From: Verrucomicrobia subdivision 3 bacterium UBA7542
GTDB taxonomy: Bacteria; Verrucomicrobiota; Verrucomicrobiia; Limisphaerales; UBA11358
DNA: 12,487 nt
Reading direction: 5' to 3'
Assembly (NCBI GenBank): GCA_002479245.1
Contig: DLMG01000177.1
Location: 1-12,487 of the forward strand
Under the pieces are notes generated by a model. The model made no database searches and was not told where the DNA came from. It saw only the letters and a program-made list of their open reading frames with translations. A program made the translations under genes and the position numbers. Position 1 is the stretch's first letter, and every line of letters starts with the position of its first letter. Below are positions 6,819-12,487 of the stretch, in pieces.

Positions 6819-7763
6819 ATGGAATCCGTTCGCCGCGCCGTGATTGATGTCGGCACCAACTCGATCAAATTGTTGGTGGCCGATGTGGCCGGGCGCAACG
6901 TGCAACCGGTGCACGAGGAAAGCCGGCAAACGCGCCTCGGCCGGGGTTTTTACGAAACCCGCCGGTTGCAGTCGGAGCCCATCGCCTATTCGGCCAATGC
7001 CGTCGCCGATTTTGCGCGGACGGCGCACCAGCACGGCACCCGGTCCATCCGCGTCATCGCCACCAGCGCCGCGCGCGACGCGGTCAATCCCGAGGATTTG
7101 ATTTCCGCCATCGAATCGGCGTCGGGACTGAAAGTGGAAATCATTTCCGGCGGGCAGGAAGCCAGGTGGGCGTTTCAAGGCGTGACCACCGACATGGAAT
7201 TGGCGAATGCACCGCTGCTGTTGCTGGATGTCGGTGGCGGCAGCACGCAATTCATTCTTGGCCGGGGCGAACGCACGCATTTCGCGCACAGTTTCCAGTT
7301 CGGTTCGGTGCGATTGCTTGAAAAATTTCCGCACAGCAACCCGCCGACGCGTGGTGAATTCACCGCCTGCCGCGACTGGCTGAAAAATTTCCTACAAACC
7401 GAGGTTCGCCCCAAACTCGAACCCGCCCTGCGCCGCGAAACTGATTCCCCGTCAGCCGGGATTCAGCTTGTCGGCACCGGCGGCACGTCAAGCATCCTCG
7501 CGCGCATCGAGGCGAAGCTCGACCGCTATGACCGCGAACGCCTGGAGGCCACGCGCCTCAGCCTGGAGCAGGTGAAAGCGCACCGGAAACGGCTCTGGAG
7601 TCTGCCGCTCACTGAACGCAAGGAAATCACCGGCCTGCCAAAATTGCGCGCCGACGTGATCCTGACCGGGGTTCTGATTTACGAAGTGGTGATGGAAGAG
7701 TTTGGCTTCAACCGGCTCCGCGTCAGCACCCGTGGCCTGCGCTTTGCGGCGGTGATGGACTGA
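6819..7763 (+). CDS. ppx: Ppx/GppA-family phosphatase (exopolyphosphatase-like)
   Basis: The 314-residue protein is a short, two-domain ASKHA-fold Ppx/GppA phosphatase. Such enzymes hydrolyse polyphosphate ends or pppGpp. Visible landmarks are the first phosphate loop AVIDVGTNSIKLLV (7-20), ATSAARDA (81-88), the IISGGQEARWAFQGV block (108-122) and the second phosphate loop LLLDVGGGSTQF (134-145). GSVRLLEKF (162-170) and VGTGGTSSIL follow. Two usually acidic positions read as glutamine: the familiar EEAR is QEAR (Q113, with E114 kept), and GGGSTE is GGGSTQ (Q144). This could change activity, so the exact substrate is uncertain. The long C-terminal HD-like part found in E. coli Ppx is absent, as in other short homologs. 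It is divergent from sixA, and a GATTTAY repeat element follows its stop codon. No polyphosphate kinase gene lies in the window. Confidence 0.9.
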   Translation: MESVRRAVIDVGTNSIKLLVADVAGRNVQPVHEESRQTRLGRGFYETRRLQSEPIAYSANAVADFARTAHQHGTRSIRVIATSAARDAVNPEDLISAIESASGLKVEIISGGQEARWAFQGVTTDMELANAPLLLLDVGGGSTQFILGRGERTHFAHSFQFGSVRLLEKFPHSNPPTRGEFTACRDWLKNFLQTEVRPKLEPALRRETDSPSAGIQLVGTGGTSSILARIEAKLDRYDRERLEATRLSLEQVKAHRKRLWSLPLTERKEITGLPKLRADVILTGVLIYEVVMEEFGFNRLRVSTRGLRFAAVMD

Positions 7764-7766
7764 AAA

Positions 7767-7855
7767 GATTTACGATTTATGATTTACGATTTGCGATTTG
7801 AGCAACGCCCCAGGGCGCGAAACAATCATAAATCATCAATCTTAAATCATAAATG
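7767..7855. repeat. GATTTAY heptamer repeats forming a large inverted repeat
   Basis: Five tandem 7-mers occupy 7767-7801: GATTTAC, GATTTAT, GATTTAC, GATTTGC, GATTTGA. After a short GC-rich hairpin (CGCCC-CA-GGGCG, 7806-7817), units of the opposite orientation follow at 7821-7855: AACAATC, ATAAATC, ATCAATC, TTAAATC, ATAAATG. The whole can fold as a long imperfect stem with a GC-rich loop. The last inverse unit contributes the ATG of the next gene. It fills the spacer between the Ppx and epimerase genes. Confidence 0.75.
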
Positions 7856-8761
7856 AAATGTCTGATTGTCGGCTGCGGCTACGTCGGGTTGCCCCTCGGC
7901 GTGGAACTGGTCCGTTTGGGCCACGAGGTTTTCGGCCTGCGCCGGAATGCGTCGGCGGAAAGCGAATTGAAAGCCGCCGGCATCCAGCCGCTCTTCGGCG
8001 ACGTGACCCAACCGGAAACGCTGGCCAAGTTGCCGCGCGAGTTTGATTGGGTCGTCAATTGTGTCGCCGCCGGTGGCGGCGCGGAAGATTACCGGCAGGT
8101 TTATCTCCAAGGTACGCGCAGCCTGATTGAATGGCTCGCGCCGAACCCACCGAAAAAATTTGTCTATACCAGCAGCACGAGCGTTTACGGCCAAACCGAC
8201 GGCTCACAGGTCAAGGAGTCCAGTCCCACCGAGCCGGCCGTGGAAACCGCGAAGGTTTTGCTCGAAACGGAAAAACTGCTGCTGGCGGTGGTGGCCGAAC
8301 GCAAATTTCCGGCCGTGATTCTGCGTGTGGCCGGCATTTACGGCCCGGATCGCGGCCACTGGTTCAAGCAATTTTTGAAAAACGAGGCGCGGATGGAAGG
8401 CGACGGCTCGCGGTTCCTGAACATGATTCACCGCGACGATCTGATCGGCTGCATCATCGCGGCGTTGAAGAGCGGCCGGGCCGGGGAAATATATAATGCC
8501 GTGGACGACGAGCCAGTCAGCCAGATGAACTTTTTCCAGTGGCTGGCGGGCACCGTCGGCAAATATCCGCCGCAATCCGAGCCGGAAAATTCCGCGGAAA
8601 ACCGCAAGCGCGGCGTGACCAACAAACGCGTGTCGAATCGCCGGTTGAAAATGGAACTGGGTTATCAGTTCAAGCATCCCAATTTCCGCAAAGGCTACAG
8701 CGCGGAACTTCTAAGGCTTGACCGCGCCGGCCGGCTCCAGGTCGAGCCGGACGAGCGGTGA
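7853..8761 (+). CDS. YeeZ-like NAD-dependent epimerase/dehydratase (extended SDR)
   Basis: The 302-residue protein has an N-terminal Rossmann fold with GxGxxG at residues 7-12 (GCGYVG). FGD at 48-50 and FVYTSSTSVYGQTDG at about 113-127 follow, then the VAGIYGP and NMIHRDDLI blocks of the epimerase family and the tail NKRVSNRRLKMELGYQF. The active-site tyrosine Y122 is present, but the YxxxK lysine is replaced by aspartate (YGQTD). The E. coli protein YeeZ, as I recall it, has the same SSTSVYG pattern without the lysine. This points to a YeeZ-type protein with no firmly known substrate rather than a classical sugar epimerase. The ATG lies in the last unit of the upstream heptamer repeat and no Shine-Dalgarno site is visible. 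It converges on the molybdenum hydroxylase operon, 23 bp from its end. Confidence 0.9.
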   Translation: MKCLIVGCGYVGLPLGVELVRLGHEVFGLRRNASAESELKAAGIQPLFGDVTQPETLAKLPREFDWVVNCVAAGGGAEDYRQVYLQGTRSLIEWLAPNPPKKFVYTSSTSVYGQTDGSQVKESSPTEPAVETAKVLLETEKLLLAVVAERKFPAVILRVAGIYGPDRGHWFKQFLKNEARMEGDGSRFLNMIHRDDLIGCIIAALKSGRAGEIYNAVDDEPVSQMNFFQWLAGTVGKYPPQSEPENSAENRKRGVTNKRVSNRRLKMELGYQFKHPNFRKGYSAELLRLDRAGRLQVEPDER

Positions 8762-8784
8762 CACCGGCGCGCGCCCTGGGGCCG

Positions 8785-10959
8785 TCAGACTTTCTGGATG
8801 GCCGCCTTGACCCGGTCCGGCATCATGGGCAATTGGAACAGCCGGGCGCCGGTGGCGTCGTGGATGGCATTGGCGATCAGCGCGCCCATCAGGATGATTG
8901 CCGGTTCGCCGCCGCCCTGCGGCGCGGTTGCGTTGTTCTTGATGAGCACGGTTTCGATTTTCGGCACCCAGGAGAACCGCGGAATTTCATAGGTGTCGTA
9001 GTTCGTGTCCAGGACCCGGCCGCCCTTGAAATGCACCTCTTCCGTGAGTGCATAGCCCAGGCCCATCGTGATGCAGCCTTCCATCTGGATCTTGGCGCCT
9101 TCGGGATTGATGACCACACCCATGTCCTGGGCGCAGACGACGCGTTTGACCTGCACGGTTCCCCTGGCGGCATCCACGGCGACTTCGGCGATGGCGGCCA
9201 CATAGGTTCCGGCGTCAATCCCGCACGACACGCCGTAACCGCGCTTGCTGGGGGCCTTCGCCGGCGTCCAGCCGAAGTGCTCCGCGGCGGCTTTGAGCAC
9301 GCGGACCATCCGGGCGTCGCTCAGGTTGTTCAGCCGAAATACCACCGGATCAAATCCCGCGCCGGCAGCCATGATGTCGATTTGCGATTCGCGGGCGAAC
9401 GTGTTGGTGTTGTTGCCCGGCGCGCGCCAGGCGCCGGTGGCAAGGGGATGCGATCCCTTCGTCCCGCCCCAGCCGCCACCATGCGCGGCGGTGCGGTGAT
9501 TCGGCACGGTATAAAATTGCTGGGCGCCCCGGTCGCCGGCAAAAAACACGTCGTAATCCCAAAAGGCCATTTTGCCGGAGCCATCCACCCCGGAATTAAT
9601 TTTGACGACCGCCGCTGGACGGAAAGTGTCAAAGAAGAATTCCTCCTCGCGGGTCCACATGACATGCACCGGCTTGCCGACAGCCTTGGCCAGGCGCGCG
9701 GCTTCCACGGCTTCGGCGTTATTGGTCTTGCCACCAAACCCGCCGCCGACGAACGGGGTGATGACCCGGATCTTTTCCGCAGGCAACCCAATCGCCTGGG
9801 CAATCTGGTCGCGGGCGCCGAAGGGATTCTGGGTTGAAGCCCAGACCGTCGCCTTGTCGCCCTCGATTTGCGCCAGGGCGGCGTGGGTCTCCATCGCCGA
9901 ATGGGCGACGTAGCTGTTGAGATAGGTTGACTCGAATTTTTTGGCAGCGAGCTTTTTGCCATCGTCCAGGTCGCCTCCCTGGTTCAAAACATTCGCCGCG
10001 GGCGCGACACTCAACAGATGATCAAAAATGTTTTTATCATCCACAGTCGCCTCCGGCACATCGAACTCGGCCTTGATTTTTCCCAGGGCGGTCTCCGCCA
10101 CGTCGGGAAATTCATGCAGCACCGCCACCAGGTCGCCGTCTTGAACAACCTGCACCCCGGCAATTTCCCTGGCGGGTGCGGTGTCCACGCTCTTCAATTT
10201 GGCGCCGTGCGCGGGTGGCCGCAGGATCCTGGCATAGAGCATGCCCGGCACGCGGATGTCGGCCGAGTAAAGAGCCTTGCCCGTCACCTTGACTTCCGCG
10301 TCCCGGCGGGTGTGCGGTTGGCCCGCGATTTTGTACCGGGTGGGATCTTTCAAGGCAGGCTTGGTTTGCAGATGCCGTTCGATTTTTTGTCCCTTCGCCA
10401 GTTGCCCGTAGGTCATGCGGCTTTTGGGGTTTTGCGGGTCAAAGATGACGCCGTCCTTCGCGACGAGCTGCGCCTGCGGAACCTTGAGCGCTTCGGCAGC
10501 CAGCTCCAAAAGGACCACTTTTGCCTCGGCGGCGGCCGCTTGGAGCGCCGGACCGAACATGCGGGTCGTCATCGAACCGAACGTGCCCATGTCCCACGGA
10601 CACAGATCGGTGTCGCCCATGACGATGTCCACGGTGTCCAGCGGCGTTTCCAGTTCCTCGGCCAGCATCTGGGGCAGGGAGGTGATGGGGCCCTGGCCCA
10701 TTTCAATCTTGCCGGTGAAACACGTGACGCGACCATCCTCGCCAATGCGCAGAAAGGCGTTGAAATCGGAGGGCAATCCGGGGCGGCCGCCGCGGGGCCG
10801 CCCGGCCTCCTCCTGGCCAAACAGGAGATCGTTCAGAGCGATAAAAACAAGAATGCCGCCGCCTGTCCGTTTGAAAAATTCCCGCCGGCTCTGGGTGTAA
10901 AAATCCTCAAAGCCGTGAATGTCCCTGAAGTTGGCGGCCAGATAATCGTTCGTGTTCAT
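8785..10959 (-). CDS. Molybdopterin-binding subunit of a Tat-exported xanthine dehydrogenase-family hydroxylase (IorB-like)
   Basis: From the ATG at 10959-10957 the protein has 724 residues. It resembles the large subunit of isoquinoline 1-oxidoreductase and related two-subunit aldehyde dehydrogenases. These hydroxylate an aromatic or aldehyde substrate at a molybdenum-cytosine-dinucleotide cofactor. A twin-arginine signal is visible (SRREFFKRTGGG, R25-R26, followed by a hydrophobic run), so it should be periplasmic together with its partner. MoCo motifs are GKIEMGQGP (83-91), a hammerhead domain around 210-310, FVGGGFGGK (403-411), and QGGGEPA near the end with the probable catalytic E685. 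The start overlaps the stop of the [2Fe-2S] subunit (ATGA), and AAAGGA precedes it. The longer open frame to 11136 adds a low-complexity 59-residue stretch inside the partner gene and was rejected. No cytochrome c electron acceptor gene or dedicated XdhC/CoxI chaperone gene is in view. Confidence 0.93.
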   Translation of the reverse strand: MNTNDYLAANFRDIHGFEDFYTQSRREFFKRTGGGILVFIALNDLLFGQEEAGRPRGGRPGLPSDFNAFLRIGEDGRVTCFTGKIEMGQGPITSLPQMLAEELETPLDTVDIVMGDTDLCPWDMGTFGSMTTRMFGPALQAAAAEAKVVLLELAAEALKVPQAQLVAKDGVIFDPQNPKSRMTYGQLAKGQKIERHLQTKPALKDPTRYKIAGQPHTRRDAEVKVTGKALYSADIRVPGMLYARILRPPAHGAKLKSVDTAPAREIAGVQVVQDGDLVAVLHEFPDVAETALGKIKAEFDVPEATVDDKNIFDHLLSVAPAANVLNQGGDLDDGKKLAAKKFESTYLNSYVAHSAMETHAALAQIEGDKATVWASTQNPFGARDQIAQAIGLPAEKIRVITPFVGGGFGGKTNNAEAVEAARLAKAVGKPVHVMWTREEEFFFDTFRPAAVVKINSGVDGSGKMAFWDYDVFFAGDRGAQQFYTVPNHRTAAHGGGWGGTKGSHPLATGAWRAPGNNTNTFARESQIDIMAAGAGFDPVVFRLNNLSDARMVRVLKAAAEHFGWTPAKAPSKRGYGVSCGIDAGTYVAAIAEVAVDAARGTVQVKRVVCAQDMGVVINPEGAKIQMEGCITMGLGYALTEEVHFKGGRVLDTNYDTYEIPRFSWVPKIETVLIKNNATAPQGGGEPAIILMGALIANAIHDATGARLFQLPMMPDRVKAAIQKV

Positions 10960-11432
10960 CGGGATCCTTTCATTTCGGCGGCGGCGGCCTGGATGGCCTG
11001 GACGATGCGCGTCTGGGCGCCGCAGCGGCAGAAGTTCTGTTCCATGCCTTGGTTGATCTGCTGTTCGGTCGGTTGCGGATTGAACTTCAGCAGGCTGACG
11101 GCGGCGAGGATCATGCCCGGCGTGCAATAACCGCATTGCAGGCCGTCATGTTCCATGAACGCTTTTTGCATCGGATGCAATTTCCCGTCCTTGGCCAGGC
11201 CCTCGATGGTGACCACTTCCTTGTCCTTGATGTCCTTGATCTTTAACAGGCAGGAGCGGGTCGCCCGCTGGTTGAGCAGGACGGTGCAGGAGCCGCAATG
11301 ACCTTCGCCGCAGCCGTATTTGGTCCCGGTCAGTCCCAGGTCCGTCCGCAACACCCACAGGAGCGGGCGGTCGCCGTCCACTTTCAACCGGACGGGTTTG
11401 TCGTTGAGTTTGAAGGAAATCGTGTCAGTCAT
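10956..11432 (-). CDS. [2Fe-2S] subunit of the molybdenum hydroxylase (IorA-like)
   Basis: The 158-residue protein carries two [2Fe-2S] clusters that pass electrons from the molybdenum site. The N-terminal plant-type ferredoxin domain has C41, C46, C49 and C61 (YGCGEGHCGSC, then SC). The C-terminal four-helix domain has C100, C103, C135 and C137 (LQCGYCTPGM and FCRCGA). It has no signal peptide and would travel through the Tat system bound to the large subunit, as known for this family. The start is the ATG at 11432-11430, preceded by GGAGGA four bases away, which decides it. The frame is open further to 11660, but those residues are arginine- and histidine-rich and unlike the family. Its final codons MKGSR overlap the large-subunit start by four bases, so the two are translationally coupled. 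Confidence 0.95.
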   Translation of the reverse strand: MTDTISFKLNDKPVRLKVDGDRPLLWVLRTDLGLTGTKYGCGEGHCGSCTVLLNQRATRSCLLKIKDIKDKEVVTIEGLAKDGKLHPMQKAFMEHDGLQCGYCTPGMILAAVSLLKFNPQPTEQQINQGMEQNFCRCGAQTRIVQAIQAAAAEMKGSR

Positions 11433-11682
11433 GCTGTCCTCCGGTTCGAGTGCTGTTCGTTGATGATGCCTGGCCGTTCGTCGTCCATAGCAGCGGCTTT
11501 TGTATCCGATTCGGCTGGAATGAAAAGCAGAATTGTTGGCAATTTGTTGGCGCGCCGGATGCGGGCACTGGACGGCCGTTCGCGCCGTCCGAGCCGGAAA
11601 ATCTCGACACCCTCCGCAAAGCCACTGAATGCGGATCGACAACCGCACCAAGGAAGCCATATATTTCTGTGATCACATAAAC
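11433..11682. promoter_or_regulatory. Divergent control region between the hydroxylase operon and the small orphan gene
   Basis: This 250-bp spacer should contain the promoters for both directions, though I find no strong -35/-10 pair. It contains GGAGGA for the [2Fe-2S] subunit (11437-11442 on the minus strand). It also holds a 7-bp-arm hairpin GGACGGC/GCCGTCC (11570-11590), two direct copies of TTGTTGGC one helical turn apart (11533-11540 and 11544-11551), and the perfect palindrome TGTGATCACA (11668-11677). Confidence 0.4.
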
Positions 11683-11913
11683 ATGAACGAAAAAATTGTA
11701 CAAATCATTCCCGCCGATGATTGGTTTGCCGTGTTTAAAATGGATGACGATGCTGAATTGTCCATGCCTCTGAACTGCTGGGCCCTGTGTCAAGAGGAGG
11801 ATGGCTCTTCCAGGATTGAGGGCATCTATGTGGATGCAGCCGGTGATTGCACCGCGGCCAAATCGGCCACCAATTTCGTACGTTACAAAAGACTTTCAAC
11901 GGTTGTCACCTGA
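11683..11913 (+). CDS. Small acidic protein of unknown function (76 residues)
   Basis: From the ATG at 11683 the product has 76 residues. It reads MNEKIVQIIPADDWFAVFKM at the start, with DDDAELSMPLNCWALCQ in the middle and ATNFVRYKRLS near the end. It is acidic at its centre and has three cysteines (C32, C36, C56), with no signal peptide or membrane segment. The alternating hydrophobic pattern suggests a small beta-rich domain. It resembles small conserved hypothetical proteins with an IIPA-x-x-W-(F/Y)-AVF opening, but I cannot name a family and assign no function. The frame extends upstream to 11629, but the extra 18 residues look non-native. The palindrome TGTGATCACA ends 5 bp before the ATG, and no Shine-Dalgarno site is visible. 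It is divergent from the molybdenum hydroxylase operon. Confidence 0.65.
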   Translation: MNEKIVQIIPADDWFAVFKMDDDAELSMPLNCWALCQEEDGSSRIEGIYVDAAGDCTAAKSATNFVRYKRLSTVVT

Positions 11914-12083
11914 CACCTGATTACCTTTAGATGCCACCCGGCAGCAGTTCAAGCCGCTGTAAAATCGGGCGCCGGAGCGGCGCGCACGGAGTGACGCGCC
12001 CTATCTGAAATCAAGGCTGAAGGCTGAAATTCATTTTCCGAATCCGTGTTTATCCGTGTCATCCGTGGTTGAAACAGGCAGTC
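11914..12083. repeat. Repeat-rich spacer
   Basis: No gene is supported here. It contains a GC-rich palindromic segment at 11967-12001 (GGGCGC and GCGCCC ends, with an inner perfect hairpin GCGCCG-GAG-CGGCGC at 11969-11983). A doubled AAGGCTGA follows near 12013-12028. A triple near-repeat ATCCGTGTT, ATCCGTGTC, ATCCGTGGT occupies 12042-12069. These look like interspersed intergenic repeats of the genome rather than coding DNA. Confidence 0.55.
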
Positions 12084-12095
12084 TTAAGGACTGCC
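12077..12095 (-). terminator. Hairpin over the stop codon of the right-edge gene
   Basis: GGCAGTC (12077-12083) and GACTGCC (12089-12095) form a perfect 7-bp stem around a 5-base loop. Read on the minus strand, the loop contains the TAA stop of the frameshifted reading frame and is followed by TGTTTC. The T-run is short, so this is a weak rho-independent terminator or simply a 3' end hairpin. Confidence 0.4.
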
Positions 12096-12487
12096 GGTTG
12101 ACAGGCGGAAAAATGCTGCGCTGCCGACAGGTTGTCCGATGGCTTGGTGGAAGTTTTCCGCGTTGGTGGCCTGGTTGCCGCTGAATCGTTGCCAGACGAC
12201 CAGCATTGGTCGGCCATTCCAGCGCCAGACCGGGAGTTTGCACCACGGTCAACACCGGCGCCGGCACCCACGTGGCTGCGAACACGTACCACACCGGACT
12301 CGACGGATTTGCCGGCGCGGTCCAGATCATGGTCCCGGCGTCATTGATTCCTCCGCCCCACTGGAACTGCCGCTGGGAAGGTGAAGTTGTGAGTAATTTC
12401 GTTTCGACCTTGTGAAACATTCCGCCTAACTTTCCTGCCGATGGCCGCTGAAGCCCAACTGACTCCCATGATGACGCAGTATCGCCG
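12084..12487 (-). pseudogene. 3' end of a secreted-protein gene with an apparent frameshift
   Basis: One minus-strand frame is open from the right edge to about 12200. It reads a beta-rich exported-protein style: FQWGGGINDAGTMIWTAPAN, then PVWYVFAATWVPAP and LALEWPTNAG. After that point this frame turns into arginine- and histidine-rich nonsense. The neighbouring frame continues plausibly with WQRFSGNQATNAENFHQAIG, then QPVGSAAFFRLSTGSP and a TAA at 12086-12084. The WPTNAG block followed by a closing FFRL is typical, as I know it, of C-terminal domains on secreted proteins of Verrucomicrobiota. A 1-2 base indel near 12195-12204 would join the two. This is either a decayed gene or a sequence error. 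The WTAPA segment faintly recalls Reeler-like or choice-of-anchor domains, which I cannot confirm. Confidence 0.5.

Noticed and set aside
8762..8784. GGCGCGCGCC palindrome between converging genes as a terminator
   Set aside because: It is a self-complementary 10-mer with no loop and no T-run. Not supported as a terminator.
10018..11130. Plus-strand open frame of 370 codons opposite the hydroxylase genes
   Set aside because: The minus strand carries unmistakable MoCo and [2Fe-2S] motifs throughout. The plus-strand translation has no family features.
10956..11660. Long version of the [2Fe-2S] subunit starting at 11660
   Set aside because: The extra N-terminal residues are basic and unlike the family. 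The ATG at 11432 has a strong GGAGGA.
12042..12069. ATCCGTG repeats as a CRISPR array
   Set aside because: The units are 9-10 bp and directly adjacent, with no spacers.

Overview
The window looks like a chromosomal segment of a Verrucomicrobiota-type bacterium. This is inferred from gene content, a moderately high GC content, weak or absent Shine-Dalgarno sites at many starts, interspersed heptamer repeats, and the tail of a secreted protein ending in an FFRL-type motif. The phylum is a judgement by eye, not a computed placement. I see no rRNA, tRNA, CRISPR array or insertion sequence.

Left half (1-5637), all on the minus strand. Reading with transcription, a six-helix membrane protein (5628-5014) overlaps a small winged-helix regulator (5017-4709). 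After 72 bp comes a tightly spaced run: ispH, a 239-residue membrane protein, a 260-residue membrane protein with a proline-rich N-terminus, creD, and another membrane protein cut by the left edge. Gaps are 29, 19, 39 and 23 bp. The 239-residue protein and the truncated one are clear paralogs, and the 260-residue one appears to be a distant relative of both. Two 17-bp palindromes, nearly identical in opposite orientations, lie at the start of the regulator/membrane pair (5636-5652) and just upstream of ispH (4655-4671). The simplest reading is that the regulator controls both its own operon and an ispH-creD envelope operon. This is the most interesting candidate system in the window.

Middle (5640-8761). 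A DciA-type (DUF721) replication helicase-loader gene is followed by a REP-like double hairpin. Then come divergent sixA (histidine phosphatase) and a Ppx/GppA phosphatase gene. A GATTTAY heptamer inverted-repeat element runs into the start codon of a YeeZ-like NAD-dependent epimerase gene.

Right part (8785-12487). A two-gene, translationally coupled operon on the minus strand encodes a periplasmic (Tat-exported) molybdenum hydroxylase of the isoquinoline 1-oxidoreductase type. It comprises a [2Fe-2S] subunit and a molybdopterin subunit. Divergent from it is a 76-residue orphan protein. After a repeat-rich spacer, the window ends in the apparently frameshifted 3' end of a secreted-protein gene on the minus strand, closed by a hairpin over its stop codon.
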